Shown: positions 27,170 to 36,776, counted from the stretch's first letter. The stretch is 64,000 nucleotides of DNA from JBMFOH01 sp049969715 [NCBI: bacterium] (GCA_049969715.1 JBMFOH010000009.1:1-64000); one strand, 5' to 3'. The notes: a model not told the origin generated them from the sequence alone. Made by a program: numbers and translations.

Positions 27170-28080
27170 AGATTCCAGTCATAGTGATAGGTGGACCCAC
27201 TGCCTCTGGTAAGTCTCAATTAGCCCTTGAGTGGGCTTCTAGATTGGAAGGAGAGATTGTTTCTAGTGATTCTAGACAGGTGTATAAATTTATGGATATA
27301 GGTACAGCCAAACCTACCTTAGAAGAGAGGGCATATGTTCCCCACCATCTTCTAGATATCATATATCCTGATCAAACGATGTCAGCAGGAGAATATCAGA
27401 AGTTGGCAAGAAATACAATTAAAGGGGTCTATAACAGAGGAAAGATTCCATTTATAGTAGGAGGAACAGGTCTATATATCAGGGCTACAATAAGAGACAT
27501 AGAGTTCCCTCCAAAGGTAGACGAGATTATTAGAAGCAAGATAAGGGAGATGATAAGAGAGAGAGGATTGGATGTTCTTTATAAGGAACTTTACCATATA
27601 GACCCTATATCAGCCGCTAAGATAATGCCAACTGATGAGGTAAGGATAACTAGAGCTTTAGAGGTATACTATGGTACAGGTAGAACTATGTCCTCATATC
27701 ATAAGGGTATAGAGAAAGATTATCCTGAATATGAGATAACATATATAGTTTTAAACCCTCCAAGAGATGTTCTTTATAGAAGAATTGAAGAGAGGGTAGA
27801 TAGGATGATAGAATTAGGACTTATAGAGGAGACGAAGGATATACTAGATATGGGGTTTAGTCCAGAGCTTCCCTCCTTGCAAACTCTTGGGTATAGAGAG
27901 ATAATAAAATATCTTAAGGGTATATACAGTCTAGATGAGGCTATAGATGAGATAAAGAAAGAAACTAGACATTATGCAAAGAGACAGCTTACCTGGTTTA
28001 GAAATGAAGTAAGAGTAAGACTAGTCTCATACGAGGAGGTAAAGGATGTATTTTGTGAAATCTCACGGTATAGGAAATGA
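27166..28080 (+). CDS. miaA: tRNA dimethylallyltransferase
   Basis: MiaA attaches an isopentenyl group to A37 of tRNAs that read UNN codons. The 304 residues show the P-loop GGPTASGKSQLALEWA, SSDSRQVYKFMDIGTAKP, VGGTGLYIRA and the C-terminal QTLGYREI and RQLTWFRN motifs. It starts in an ATGA overlap with the glycosyltransferase gene and overlaps dapF by 35 nt. Its company with dapF, dapL and a YnbB-type enzyme is a housekeeping cluster partly shared with Firmicutes (miaA near ynbB). Confidence 0.97.
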   Translation: MKIPVIVIGGPTASGKSQLALEWASRLEGEIVSSDSRQVYKFMDIGTAKPTLEERAYVPHHLLDIIYPDQTMSAGEYQKLARNTIKGVYNRGKIPFIVGGTGLYIRATIRDIEFPPKVDEIIRSKIREMIRERGLDVLYKELYHIDPISAAKIMPTDEVRITRALEVYYGTGRTMSSYHKGIEKDYPEYEITYIVLNPPRDVLYRRIEERVDRMIELGLIEETKDILDMGFSPELPSLQTLGYREIIKYLKGIYSLDEAIDEIKKETRHYAKRQLTWFRNEVRVRLVSYEEVKDVFCEISRYRK

Positions 28081-28843
28081 CTTTGTGATATTAGAAGGTG
28101 TGGAGGGTTTTGACCTTAGAGAACTTAGTAGGTTCCTCTGTGATAGACATTTTGGCATAGGTTCTGATGGAATCCTTGTGTATGGTCCTTCGGAGATTGG
28201 GGATTTTAAAATGCGTATCTTTAATCCTGACGGTTCAGAAGCAGAGATGTGTGGAAACGGGATAAGATGTATAACACAGTATGCATATAAGAAATCTCCT
28301 AAGAGATTCTATAAGGTAGAGACTAAGGCTGGTGTATTAGATTGTGAGGTTACTTTAACAGACCCATTTATGGTGAAGGTAAATATGGGTAGACCTAGAG
28401 ATATAAAGAGACATCAATTGAATTTAAGCGGAGAATATTTGGATCTGACTTTAGTCTCTATGGGGAATCCTCATGCTGTAAGATTTACAGATGATGTTTC
28501 AAGTGTTTGTACAAAAGAACTAGGCCCAAGGATAGAGAATCACCCCGATTTCCCTGAGAGGACCAATGTAGAGTTTGTAGAGGTAAAAGATAAAACCCAT
28601 CTATTGGTAAAGGTATGGGAGAGGGGGGCAGGAGAAACGCTAGCCTGTGGAACGGGTGCCTGTGCTTCTGTTGTGGCTAGTATAACAAATGGATTTACTG
28701 AAAATTTAGTAGAGGTTACTTTACCAGGGGGAAGATTAAATATAGAGTGGAGGGGTGATTTTATATTTATGGAGGGTCCTACTGAGGAGATATTTAGAGG
28801 AGAGATGGATAATGATTATTTGGAGACTAAACTACGGAGGTAA
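28046..28843 (+). CDS. dapF: Diaminopimelate epimerase
   Basis: DapF converts LL- to meso-diaminopimelate for lysine and peptidoglycan. Both active-site cysteines are present in MCGNGIRC and ACGTGACAS. The length of 265 residues is normal. The ATG at 28046 has AGGAGGT 5 nt upstream, so the 35-nt overlap with miaA is real. It directly precedes dapL (2-nt gap), and together they provide the last two steps of the LL-diaminopimelate aminotransferase pathway. Confidence 0.96.
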   Translation: MYFVKSHGIGNDFVILEGVEGFDLRELSRFLCDRHFGIGSDGILVYGPSEIGDFKMRIFNPDGSEAEMCGNGIRCITQYAYKKSPKRFYKVETKAGVLDCEVTLTDPFMVKVNMGRPRDIKRHQLNLSGEYLDLTLVSMGNPHAVRFTDDVSSVCTKELGPRIENHPDFPERTNVEFVEVKDKTHLLVKVWERGAGETLACGTGACASVVASITNGFTENLVEVTLPGGRLNIEWRGDFIFMEGPTEEIFRGEMDNDYLETKLRR

Positions 28844-28845
28844 GG

Positions 28846-30018
28846 ATGATAAGAAAAGCGAAGAGATTAGATAATATACCCCCATATCTTTTTGCTGAGA
28901 TAGACAAAAAGAAGGAAGAGGCTATAAAGAGAGGGGTAAAGGTGCTAAATTTAGGGATAGGGGATCCAGATCTACCAACGCCTCCCCATATAGTTGATGC
29001 CCTCTATGAGGCAGCAAAGATTACTAGTAACCAGAAGTATCCTCCCTATGAGGGAACGAAAGAGTTTAGAAAGGCTGTTGTAGAATGGTTTGAGAGAAGA
29101 TTTAATGTGTCACTTGACCCGGAAAAGGAGGTAATTGCTCTTATAGGTTCAAAAGAAGGCATCGCCCACATCTTTCTTTCCTTTGTAGACCCTGGAGATA
29201 TTACCCTCATCCCTGATCCTGGATACCCTGTATATAAGGTGGCTACTATTCTAGCTGGTGGTATACCTTATACCTTCCCTCTAAAGCCAGGTACATACCT
29301 ACCTGATTTTTCAAAGATCCCTGAAGAGGTAGCTAGAAAAGCTAGGTTGCTCTTTTTGAACTATCCAAACAACCCTACAGCAGGGGTGGCAGATCTCTCT
29401 GTATTTGAAGAGGCGGTGGAATTTGCAAAGAGATATGATATTATCATCTGCCATGATAATGCCTATTCAGAGGTAACTTTTGACGGATTTGTTGCTCCGA
29501 GTATCCTTGAGGTGAAAGGGGCAAAGGATATTGCTATAGAATTTCATTCTCTCTCTAAGACCTACAATATGACAGGTTGGAGGATAGGTTATGCAGTAGG
29601 AAATAGAGAGATAATAGAGGGTCTCTCTATAGTAAAGACAAATGTTGATTCTGGTGTGTTTATGGCTATTCAATCTGCAGGTGTTACTGCCCTTAAAGGA
29701 CCTCAAAATGTAGTAGAAGAGAATAAAAGAGTTATATCTAAAAGAAGAGATATATTTATAGAGGGCTTAAAGAGATTAGGATGGAATATAAGTCCTACCA
29801 AGGGAACATTCTATCTTTGGGTATCTATCCCTAAAAATTTTAGCTCCTCTATAGATTTTGCAGGGTTTTTATTAGATAAGACTGGGATAGTTGTTCCTCC
29901 TGGAATAGGATATGGAGAGAATGGAGAGGGATATTTCCGCATAGCCCTTACAGTAGAAGAGTCTGTACTGAGAGAAGCTTTGAAGAGAATGGAAGAGGCA
30001 GGAATAAGAGGAGATTGA
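28846..30018 (+). CDS. dapL: LL-diaminopimelate aminotransferase
   Basis: This class I PLP aminotransferase turns tetrahydrodipicolinate into LL-diaminopimelate in one step, bypassing the succinyl or acetyl routes. The 390 residues include [36 protein letters not shown] and the PLP-lysine motif [16 protein letters not shown]. Placement directly after dapF strongly supports this assignment over a general aspartate aminotransferase. The stop and the next start overlap (TGATG). Confidence 0.92.
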   Translation: MIRKAKRLDNIPPYLFAEIDKKKEEAIKRGVKVLNLGIGDPDLPTPPHIVDALYEAAKITSNQKYPPYEGTKEFRKAVVEWFERRFNVSLDPEKEVIALIGSKEGIAHIFLSFVDPGDITLIPDPGYPVYKVATILAGGIPYTFPLKPGTYLPDFSKIPEEVARKARLLFLNYPNNPTAGVADLSVFEEAVEFAKRYDIIICHDNAYSEVTFDGFVAPSILEVKGAKDIAIEFHSLSKTYNMTGWRIGYAVGNREIIEGLSIVKTNVDSGVFMAIQSAGVTALKGPQNVVEENKRVISKRRDIFIEGLKRLGWNISPTKGTFYLWVSIPKNFSSSIDFAGFLLDKTGIVVPPGIGYGENGEGYFRIALTVEESVLREALKRMEEAGIRGD

Positions 30019-31232
30019 TGGACCTTGATGAGATTGTAAAAGAGGCTGAGTACGTCTGTAGACCAAGGCTTGATGAGATCGAAAAGATATCTAAGAGGAA
30101 TGAACTTAAGGTCCTTGATGCATTTAGGACTGCCGAGGTAGATGAGTATACAGTCTCATTTAGAGGAACAGGATATGGATATAACGATAGGGGAAGAGAA
30201 ATCCTTTCGAGGGTTTTTTCTCTCTCTTTAGGAGCTGAGGATGCCATAGTGTTACCCCAGATCATTTCTGGGACTCATGCTATATCTAGTATATTTTTTT
30301 CTCTCTTGAGACCAAAGGACATAATCCTTTCTCTCACAGGACCTGTATATGACACCTTAGTTGAGGTGATAGATACCTTAAGAGAGTGGGGGATAAGATA
30401 TTATGAGGTTCCATTCGAGAAGAGAGCTGATGTAAGATATATTGATTCCCTCTTAGATGAGGTTCCAAGGGTTATATTTATCCAACGTTCCTGTGGATAT
30501 AATTGGTCTAGAAGTTCTCTCACTATAGATGAGATAGGGAGTTTAATCTATAATATAAAGAGGATCTTTAAAGAAAGTATAGTTTTAGTAGATAACTGTT
30601 ATGGAGAGTTTGTGGAAGATAGTGAGCCATTAGAGGTAGGAGCGGATGTAATTGTAGGGTCTTTGATAAAGGGAATTGGAGGGAATATTGCCCCTACCGG
30701 TGCTTATATTGGGGGAAAGAAGAGTATTATAGAGCTTATAGGAGAATGTCTTACTGCTCCAGGTCAAGGCATAGATATAGGTCCTACGTTAGGCATTCAG
30801 AGAGAGATCCTACAAGGTTTATTGTTTGCTCCTCATTTTGTGGCAGAATCATTGAAAGGATTAACAATAGGCGCCTATATATTGGAAAGGCTTGGTTTCG
30901 ATGTTCTACCTAGATGGAACGAGAAGCGAGGGGATGGTGTCCAGAGGGTTATTCTAAAAGATGAGAATACTCTTATTAGATTTCTACAAGGGATACAGAG
31001 AGCTTGTCCTATAAATTCACATTATATACCTGAACCTCAAGACCTCCCAGGGTATGATGCTCCGGTCATTTTAGCGGGAGGAGGATTTGTCCAGGGTTCT
31101 ACTGGAGAGTTTAGCGCAGATGGAATATTAAAACCCCCCTACATTGCATTTATTCAGGGCGGATATTCCTCTAACCAGGTAGAGAATGGTATAATAAAGG
31201 GTATAGAAAGAATATTTAAGGAGGGGAAATGA
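30018..31232 (+). CDS. Methionine gamma-lyase/aluminium-resistance family PLP protein (YnbB-like)
   Basis: This 404-residue member of the PF06838-type family has VSFRGTGYGYNDRGR, QIISGTHAISS, the aspartate-bearing LVDNCYGEFVE and the PLP-lysine region VGSLIKGIGGNIAP. The family is annotated from a weak aluminium-resistance phenotype and resemblance to Cys/Met-metabolism enzymes; its true reaction is unsettled. The ATG at 30018 overlaps the dapL stop by one base. In Bacillus the ynbB gene lies near miaA and hflX, and here miaA is in the same run. Confidence 0.88.
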   Translation: MDLDEIVKEAEYVCRPRLDEIEKISKRNELKVLDAFRTAEVDEYTVSFRGTGYGYNDRGREILSRVFSLSLGAEDAIVLPQIISGTHAISSIFFSLLRPKDIILSLTGPVYDTLVEVIDTLREWGIRYYEVPFEKRADVRYIDSLLDEVPRVIFIQRSCGYNWSRSSLTIDEIGSLIYNIKRIFKESIVLVDNCYGEFVEDSEPLEVGADVIVGSLIKGIGGNIAPTGAYIGGKKSIIELIGECLTAPGQGIDIGPTLGIQREILQGLLFAPHFVAESLKGLTIGAYILERLGFDVLPRWNEKRGDGVQRVILKDENTLIRFLQGIQRACPINSHYIPEPQDLPGYDAPVILAGGGFVQGSTGEFSADGILKPPYIAFIQGGYSSNQVENGIIKGIERIFKEGK

Positions 31233-32293
31233 GAAGGATATCAAGTCTTATTATAATAGCTTCCTTTTTGCTTGAATTGTTCCCAGGTAATGTTATTAAT
31301 GCTCAGGGAAGATTGAAGATTGGACTTATCGGTGTATTCTCAGATGAGAAAGAGCTGGTTTCTTTTAGTAATTTAGTTATCCCTATATTTTCTACCAGTA
31401 AGTTCTTTGCTTGGGAAAAGGTTAGCCCAGATATTCCTTTCTCTAACTTCTGGGGCATAGCAAGGGTTAACGCAAAGTTTATTCACAACAAAGCTAATGT
31501 TACTGGAAGTTTTAAGGTCTCTATAGTAGACCCCTTATCTAACGTAGAGATGTTTGTATTGGAATCCTCTGGAATAAGTTCTGTATCTTCAGAGCCTATT
31601 ACAACCTGGGAGCCTTTAGAAAAGGAGGCTTTCCTTAATGGAATTTCTAACCTCTCCCAAAGGTTAGATGACCTATGGAAGAGTAATAAGGTAATTACTT
31701 ACTACGAGGATAACGCCTTTGAATGTGATATAGGAAGGTCCTCTGGAATCTTAGAAGGAAGTATATTGAGTGTCTTTAGAAACGATAGACTGGTGGCTAA
31801 AGGCAAGGTAACGAGCCTAGACAATAAGGTAAGCAAGGCAGAGGTTGTTTATAAAGGTGATGGATATCCTCCACAGCTTGGAGATACGGTAAGGGTTGCC
31901 TATGTACCTCCTTCGCCTGAGGTTTCCTTTGTTAATCAGGTTATCCCTATTCTAAATGCTATGGTAGGGATAGCAATTCTAGCTGGACTTGTTGTCCTTT
32001 ATAACTCAGCCAAGGCAGCTACACCGTGGATAGACCTCATATCTCCAGATAATAGCAGTTCTTTTCACTCAGGAGACCAGATAAAGTTCACATGGATTAC
32101 AAATGATACCACTATCCAACAGTATGACCTAGTAATAGATGGAAACCATAATTTTCCTATAACTGATAAATATTATAATTATACTGCTCCAGTTGTGTTA
32201 ACATCGACCTCATATTCCTGGAAGGTGGTGGGTTATAGAGGAGATGGCACTAAGGTAGAGAGTGAAACGAGGACATTCACTGTAAATCCATAA
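31229..32293 (+). CDS. Exported protein with internal membrane segment and C-terminal beta domain
   Basis: I do not recognise the family as a whole. The 354-residue protein begins with a signal peptide (residues 1-25, cleavage near NAQG). The N-terminal domain looks like a stress/lipoprotein-type sensor (LKIGLIGVFSDEKE). Residues about 170-215 (DIGRSSGILEGSILSVF, then GDTVRVAYV) resemble the C-terminal domain of flagellar assembly protein T and related SH3-like folds. A hydrophobic helix at about 235-255 precedes an Ig/FN3-like domain (WIDLISPDNSSSF to the end). The start overlaps the ynbB-like stop (ATGA), and the next gene overlaps its stop. Confidence 0.6.
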   Translation: MRRISSLIIIASFLLELFPGNVINAQGRLKIGLIGVFSDEKELVSFSNLVIPIFSTSKFFAWEKVSPDIPFSNFWGIARVNAKFIHNKANVTGSFKVSIVDPLSNVEMFVLESSGISSVSSEPITTWEPLEKEAFLNGISNLSQRLDDLWKSNKVITYYEDNAFECDIGRSSGILEGSILSVFRNDRLVAKGKVTSLDNKVSKAEVVYKGDGYPPQLGDTVRVAYVPPSPEVSFVNQVIPILNAMVGIAILAGLVVLYNSAKAATPWIDLISPDNSSSFHSGDQIKFTWITNDTTIQQYDLVIDGNHNFPITDKYYNYTAPVVLTSTSYSWKVVGYRGDGTKVESETRTFTVNP

Positions 32294-33393
32294 TGAGATT
32301 ATACCTTTATATAGTGTATTTGCCTATTCTCCTTACGGTGTTTCCTTTGCTAGTTCTTGCTAGCAGTATTAGAGGAGATACAGTAGATTTTTATCCTTCC
32401 AATTTAGAGATAAGAGGTGTTGGTAATGCTATATGGGAGGATGAGGATTTAATTATCTATGGGGATGTAATCATAGTAGATTTGGTTACAGGTAATGTTG
32501 TGGCATTTGGGAATGTTACAGTAGAAAATGATAATAGAAAGGAATACTATGATGTCTTTTCAATGAAGGGCTTGAATCTAAATATAATTGAGGGACCTGT
32601 TATTCCATATATATCGGCAAAGGAGATAGACATAGATTGGAGAACAACTACTATAACGTTGAAAGATGTAAGGATATCTCAGGATATTATCCTTCCCGTT
32701 CTTTCTATGCCTTTTGGTCCATATAGCTCTGGGGTGAATTTTGCTTTTTCTAAAGATGAGACCATATCTCTTGATACAAGTTCTCCTTACATCCTCATTA
32801 ATCTCCCCTATGAGGGTGGAATATTTACAGAGGTATTAAATCAAACAGGGATGGATATCCTGTATCAGAAAGAAGATTATTACTTTATAGGCTTGAAGGC
32901 ACACATTGATAGTGATATAGTCTTGTTTGGAGAGTATACCTTTTATTTTGATGATAACTCCTTAGGTTTTACCCTGGGATATAATGGTTTCTTTTATACT
33001 GGATTTAAAAAAGAGGTCCGAGATGGTCTATGGAGATATATAGAGAAGGGTACTATAGATTGGAAGGCTTTCCCTAAGGTTCTTTTTTCTATAGAAGCAT
33101 CCAAATGGGATAGATTGATTCTAAAGGGAGAATTTTCTATAGATACAGGTACTGGAGGTATCATTTTTAAACCTTATATTGGCTATAAAACAGATATTTC
33201 TAAAGATTTGACCCTAAATGTTTGTCTCTCTAGCGTAGGTATAGATAATATAGCTATTATATATCATTTTCAGCCATCGCTAAACTTAAGGCTTGGATAT
33301 ATAAATCCTCAGACGGTTGTATTTGGAGCTGATTGGGGCTACAGGAGCCTGGATATAGAGTATAATAATAATCTGAATATAATCCTAAAATAG
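32293..33393 (+). CDS. Exported OstA/LptA-like N-terminus with beta-rich C-terminal region
   Basis: This 366-residue exported protein has a signal peptide at residues 1-25. Residues 30-80 (RGVGNAIWEDEDLIIYGDVI then GNVVAFGNVTVEN) match the repeating beta-jellyroll pattern of OstA/LptA proteins that carry lipopolysaccharide. The remaining part is rich in alternating Tyr/Phe/Gly strands (for example YFIGLKAHIDSDIVLFGEYT), suggesting an outer-membrane-associated beta structure. A fused LptA-like plus barrel arrangement recalls LptD, but at half its length. It supports a diderm envelope. Function is inferred only. Confidence 0.55.
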   Translation: MRLYLYIVYLPILLTVFPLLVLASSIRGDTVDFYPSNLEIRGVGNAIWEDEDLIIYGDVIIVDLVTGNVVAFGNVTVENDNRKEYYDVFSMKGLNLNIIEGPVIPYISAKEIDIDWRTTTITLKDVRISQDIILPVLSMPFGPYSSGVNFAFSKDETISLDTSSPYILINLPYEGGIFTEVLNQTGMDILYQKEDYYFIGLKAHIDSDIVLFGEYTFYFDDNSLGFTLGYNGFFYTGFKKEVRDGLWRYIEKGTIDWKAFPKVLFSIEASKWDRLILKGEFSIDTGTGGIIFKPYIGYKTDISKDLTLNVCLSSVGIDNIAIIYHFQPSLNLRLGYINPQTVVFGADWGYRSLDIEYNNNLNIILK

Positions 33394-33402
33394 GAGGTTT
33401 AT

Positions 33403-34398
33403 ATGCTTTCAGCTTATCTTGATGAGAACAATCGACTTGTCTTAGGAGAAAAAGAGTATCCAAAGATAGGTCCAGATGAGATACTTATAAAGGTTATAGC
33501 CTGTGGTATCTGTGGAACAGACCTACATGTCTTTAAAGGCATTAATAAAGGAAAATCCAATGTAATAAGGGGCCATGAGTTTGTAGGAGAGGTAATAGAA
33601 TTAGGTCCTAATGTTACTAGATTCAAAAAGGGAGATAAGGTGGTGGTAGACCCTAACATCCCTTGTATGAATTGTCATCAGTGTAGAAATGGGAGGGTGC
33701 ACTTATGTCAGAATCTTAATGCTATAGGAGTAGATAGGGACGGTGGTTTTGCTCAGTACTGTGCAATCCCAGAGAAACAGGGTTATAGGATTTCAGATTC
33801 TGTTGACCCGATAGTTGGAGCTTTAGCTGAACCATTGGCTTGTGCACTCCATGGAATAGATAGGGTAAATATAAGGGAAGGTGAGAGGGTCCTGATAATA
33901 GGTGGAGGTGCCCTTGGGCTTATTCTTACTCAATTAGCTATCAATGCTGGTGCTTCAGAGGTCCTTGTAAGTGAGCCTCGAAAGGGTAAGAGGGAGCTTG
34001 CCCTTGGTTTTGGTGCAACAGTAGTTATAGACCCAACCAGCGAAGACATCTTAGATATAGCTAGGGGAGTAGATGTAGCAATAGAGGCGGTAGGTTCTTC
34101 TAAGACTATTCTTCAAGCGATCAGTACAGTTAATGATGGGGGAAGGGTCTTATTTTTTGGTGTGGCACCAGAAGATGTAAAAATAGATATTTCGCCTTTT
34201 GAAATCTATAGAAGAGAGCTTACACTCCTTGGTTCATTTGTAAATCCCTTTACTATGGAGAGGGCAGTATCTCTCATCTCAAATAGAAGGATAAACCTTT
34301 ATCCATTGATAAGCGAGATAGTAACATTGAATGAGATACATAGAGGGGTAGAGATAGCAGATTCTGGAGAAGCAATAAGGGTATTAGTGAGACCGTAG
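33403..34398 (+). CDS. Zinc-dependent alcohol/polyol dehydrogenase (MDR family)
   Basis: This 331-residue medium-chain dehydrogenase has the catalytic zinc site CGICGTDLHVFKG with GHEFVGEVIELG. The structural zinc loop is CMNCHQCRNGRVHLC, where one cysteine spacing deviates from the usual four-Cys pattern. The NAD(P) loop is VLIIGGGALGLILTQLA. The closest styles are sorbitol, threonine and erythritol dehydrogenases. GAGG-type spacing to the ATG is good, and it lies 9 nt after the OstA-like gene. The substrate is likely a polyol or sugar alcohol, which matches the sugar dehydrogenases elsewhere in the window. Confidence 0.85.
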   Translation: MLSAYLDENNRLVLGEKEYPKIGPDEILIKVIACGICGTDLHVFKGINKGKSNVIRGHEFVGEVIELGPNVTRFKKGDKVVVDPNIPCMNCHQCRNGRVHLCQNLNAIGVDRDGGFAQYCAIPEKQGYRISDSVDPIVGALAEPLACALHGIDRVNIREGERVLIIGGGALGLILTQLAINAGASEVLVSEPRKGKRELALGFGATVVIDPTSEDILDIARGVDVAIEAVGSSKTILQAISTVNDGGRVLFFGVAPEDVKIDISPFEIYRRELTLLGSFVNPFTMERAVSLISNRRINLYPLISEIVTLNEIHRGVEIADSGEAIRVLVRP

Positions 34399-34403
34399 TA
34401 AGA

Positions 34404-34432
34404 TTTACAAAATAAAATAATAGGTGTATACT
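34404..34432 (+). promoter_or_regulatory. Promoter of the FMN riboswitch-ribU transcript
   Basis: TTTACA (34404-34409), 17 bp, TATACT (34427-34432) is a good sigma-A promoter. It lies in the gap after the dehydrogenase stop and before the aptamer. A second TATAAT at 34437-34442 lacks a matching -35. Confidence 0.6.
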
Positions 34433-34458
34433 TATTTATAATTGAATATTGGATATTA

Positions 34459-34582
34459 ACCTTCGGGGACAGGTGAGAAGCTTTATAGCTTCAATTCCTT
34501 ATCGGTGGTAAAGCCCACAAGCCTTAGATGGCAGAACTGGTGAAATTCCAGTGCCGACGGTAAAGTCCGGATGGAAGAAGGT
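34459..34582 (+). promoter_or_regulatory. FMN riboswitch (RFN element)
   Basis: The conserved RFN landmarks are in order: CTTCGGGGACAGGTG, a variable stem, GGTGGTAAAGCCCACAAG, TGGTGAAATTCCAGTGCCGACGG (core parts only) and AAAGTCCGGATGGAAGAAGG. P1 pairs ACCTTC (34459-34464) with GAAGGT (34577-34582). FMN binding should repress ribU. The expression platform is readable: 5'-P1 CCTTCGGGG (34460-34468) is exactly complementary to CCCCGAAGG (34603-34611), the 5' arm of the downstream terminator. Ligand-free RNA can therefore form an antiterminator. Confidence 0.96.
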
Positions 34583-34599
34583 GTTTTTTATTGGATAAT

Positions 34600-34630
34600 A
34601 AGCCCCGAAGGAATTCGGGGCTTAAAATTT
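34600..34630 (+). terminator. Riboswitch-controlled intrinsic terminator upstream of ribU
   Basis: A perfect 10-bp stem AAGCCCCGAA / TTCGGGGCTT (34600-34609 with 34614-34623) closes a GGAA loop and is followed by AAAATTTTATT. Its position between aptamer and gene, and the complementarity of its 5' arm to the aptamer's P1 strand, mark it as the OFF-state terminator. Confidence 0.85.
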
Positions 34631-34650
34631 TATTAAGGAGGTTTAAGAGA

Positions 34651-35184
34651 ATGCGGAGAGCAACAAAGATTTATGTTGGAGGATCATTTTTAGCTGCTAT
34701 TGGATTTGTGTTTATGCTCTTTCAGGTGCCACTTTTACCAGAGGCTAACTTTTTACTCTATGATGCGGGAGATGTTGCAGTTCTTTTGGCTGGGGTTATG
34801 TACGGTCCCTTTGTAGGATTTTTGTCTGTAGTTGTAAAGAATATATTATATTTTATTGTAAAGGGTGCAGGTGGCCCTATAGGGATACTAATGAATACTA
34901 TAGCTACAGGAAGTTTCGTTGTGGTTCCATCTTTAATCTTAAAATACAAAAAGGACCTTCTCATTCCAGCCCTTATATCTGGGATAGCGGCAAAGACATT
35001 GATTATGATACCAGCAAATCTTATCTTCACTCCTATCTATACTGGACTTCCAGTAGAAAAAGTTTGGGAGTTAGTTAAAATAGCAGTTATCCCATTCAAT
35101 ATAGCCCAAGGTGGAATAAACACACTGATATTTCTTCTTGTATACGGGATTTTGAAAAAATACATAAAACTTCCAAAGAGCTAA
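34651..35184 (+). CDS. ribU: Riboflavin ECF transporter S component
   Basis: This is the substrate-binding membrane subunit for riboflavin uptake through an ECF transporter, 177 residues with about six helices. Motifs of the RibU family are present: IGFVFMLFQVPLLPEANFL, YDAGDVAVLLAGVMYGP and KGAGGPIGILMNTIATGSF. The ATG at 34651 has AAGGAGGT 8 nt upstream. An in-frame TTG at 34591 is excluded because it precedes the terminator hairpin. The FMN riboswitch upstream independently supports riboflavin as the substrate. Confidence 0.95.
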   Translation: MRRATKIYVGGSFLAAIGFVFMLFQVPLLPEANFLLYDAGDVAVLLAGVMYGPFVGFLSVVVKNILYFIVKGAGGPIGILMNTIATGSFVVVPSLILKYKKDLLIPALISGIAAKTLIMIPANLIFTPIYTGLPVEKVWELVKIAVIPFNIAQGGINTLIFLLVYGILKKYIKLPKS

Positions 35185-35231
35185 TCCATTCCTTCTATCT
35201 CTCTTATGAGAGAGGGTCCGGGTGAAGGGAC

Positions 35232-35267
35232 AAAAATGTAGGGGGGGTAGGATTTCCTACCCCCCCC
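35232..35267 (-). terminator. Flagellin intrinsic terminator
   Basis: A GC-rich stem of seven G plus TAGG (35241-35251) pairs with CCTA plus eight C (35256-35267) around an ATTT loop. On the minus strand it is followed by TACATTTTTG. It therefore ends the flagellin transcript and may also stop ribU transcription. Confidence 0.8.
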
Positions 35268-35291
35268 TAAGAGAAAGGTGGAAAATGCCTC

Positions 35292-36776
35292 TTATCTTAA
35301 GAGCTGTAGCACAGTCTGAGGCACGGTGTTTGCTTGGGCTAGCATTGCTGTACCAGCCTGGAGCATAATCTGGTTCCTCGTGAATTCTGTCATCTCTTGT
35401 GCAATATCTGCATCTCTTAGTCTGGACTCTGCGGATGTAAGGTTTTCTTTTGCTACTCCAAGATTCTGGATTGTGTGATTCAATCTGTTCTCATATGCAC
35501 CAAGCTTACCACGTTCAGTAACAACCTTTTCGATAGCCTTATCAATAGTTTGGTTATCTATAATTGACTGAGCACTAGCCTGATTAGTTACATCTATAGC
35601 GTTTACTCCTAATGCAGTAGCCCCCATATCATTTATAGAGATCTCCATTCTATGGTCAGAGCCAGCATTAGGTCCAATCTGAAGTGTAAGTGAGCCCTTT
35701 TGGACATCTAGTGTTACTACTGTGGCAGTAGTTGCAGCGGCAGAACTGGTTAATGTAAATGTTACACCTGCAATACCGCTAGAATCAACCGGAGAACTAG
35801 TAGATGTTCCAGCTGCGAAGTATCTACTTGTAGAGGTTACTAACTTACTGCTTCCACTTGCAGGATCGGTTATACTCACTGTTACATCTACTGCTGTTAC
35901 TACTTGAGATACTGTGAAATTAGCCATACCCGCTACATTATTGCTCTGGACTACACTAATTGCATACTTGCTTCCAACCTCACTAGACGTAAGCTTAATC
36001 TGACCACCACTATTATCCCAAGTAGCAGTTACCACCATTCCTGCATTCTGTAAAGAGGTATTTATTTTCTGGATAGCAGTTTCGATAGTATCTCCGCCGG
36101 CGCTAAATACATTCAAAGTTACACTGGCACTCTTTCCATCTGCAGTGGAAATTACTACGGTCTTAGTATAATCTCCTGATGCACCTAAAGCAGAATATAA
36201 ACTAGATGTATATCCACTACCACCACTTACTGCAAGTCCTTCTACTGCGGCTACACCTGCGGTTAATACGCTAATAGTATATGTCCCTGCTCTTAGAATT
36301 TCTCCTGCTATTCCTGCGGTTTCTACCCCGCTTCCTCCTATTGCTACCTTACCCCCTATGTTTCCGTTTAGGAGTTTTTTGGTGTTATACTCTGTTGTTG
36401 TGGAGATCCTGTTTATTTCTGCTATGAGCTGGTTTATCTCATCCTGATACTTCTGACGATCTGCATCTGTCTTATCACCGTTTGCTGCCCATCCTACTAG
36501 ATCTCTCATTCTACCAAGGATAGCATTTACTCTATCGAGAGCCCCTTCTGCTGTCCTTATAAGAGAGATGCCATCATTGGCATTATCTGTAGAAACACCA
36601 AGTCCACTTATCTGGGCTCTCAACTTTTCAGAGATAGCTAGTCCAGCTGCATCATCTGACGCCCTATTTATCCTCAAACCCGAAGATAATCTCTCGAGAG
36701 AAACTGCTAATCTATTGTTAGTAACCTGTAGGTTTCTCTCTGCATTCAATGCATAGATATTTTGGTTAATACGCAT
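35292..36776 (-). CDS. fliC: Flagellin
   Basis: This 494-residue structural subunit of the flagellar filament has highly conserved ends. The N-terminal D0/D1 region is RINQNIYALNAERNLQ with RLSSGLRINRASDDAAGLAI. The C-terminal D1/D0 region is RLRDADIAQEMTEFTRNQIM with TVPQTVLQLLR. The middle (about residues 145-400) is Ser/Thr/Val-rich and variable, offering many O-glycosylation candidates. Transcription is from a sigma-28-type promoter at 36898-36924, and GGAGGGA precedes the ATG. Only one flagellin gene is in the window, and no other flagellar structural gene is nearby. Confidence 0.97.
   Translation of the reverse strand: MRINQNIYALNAERNLQVTNNRLAVSLERLSSGLRINRASDDAAGLAISEKLRAQISGLGVSTDNANDGISLIRTAEGALDRVNAILGRMRDLVGWAANGDKTDADRQKYQDEINQLIAEINRISTTTEYNTKKLLNGNIGGKVAIGGSGVETAGIAGEILRAGTYTISVLTAGVAAVEGLAVSGGSGYTSSLYSALGASGDYTKTVVISTADGKSASVTLNVFSAGGDTIETAIQKINTSLQNAGMVVTATWDNSGGQIKLTSSEVGSKYAISVVQSNNVAGMANFTVSQVVTAVDVTVSITDPASGSSKLVTSTSRYFAAGTSTSSPVDSSGIAGVTFTLTSSAAATTATVVTLDVQKGSLTLQIGPNAGSDHRMEISINDMGATALGVNAIDVTNQASAQSIIDNQTIDKAIEKVVTERGKLGAYENRLNHTIQNLGVAKENLTSAESRLRDADIAQEMTEFTRNQIMLQAGTAMLAQANTVPQTVLQLLR

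Noticed and set aside
34591-34650. In-frame TTG start extending RibU upstream
   Set aside because: It would place translation across the riboswitch terminator. The ATG at 34651 has an ideal ribosome site.
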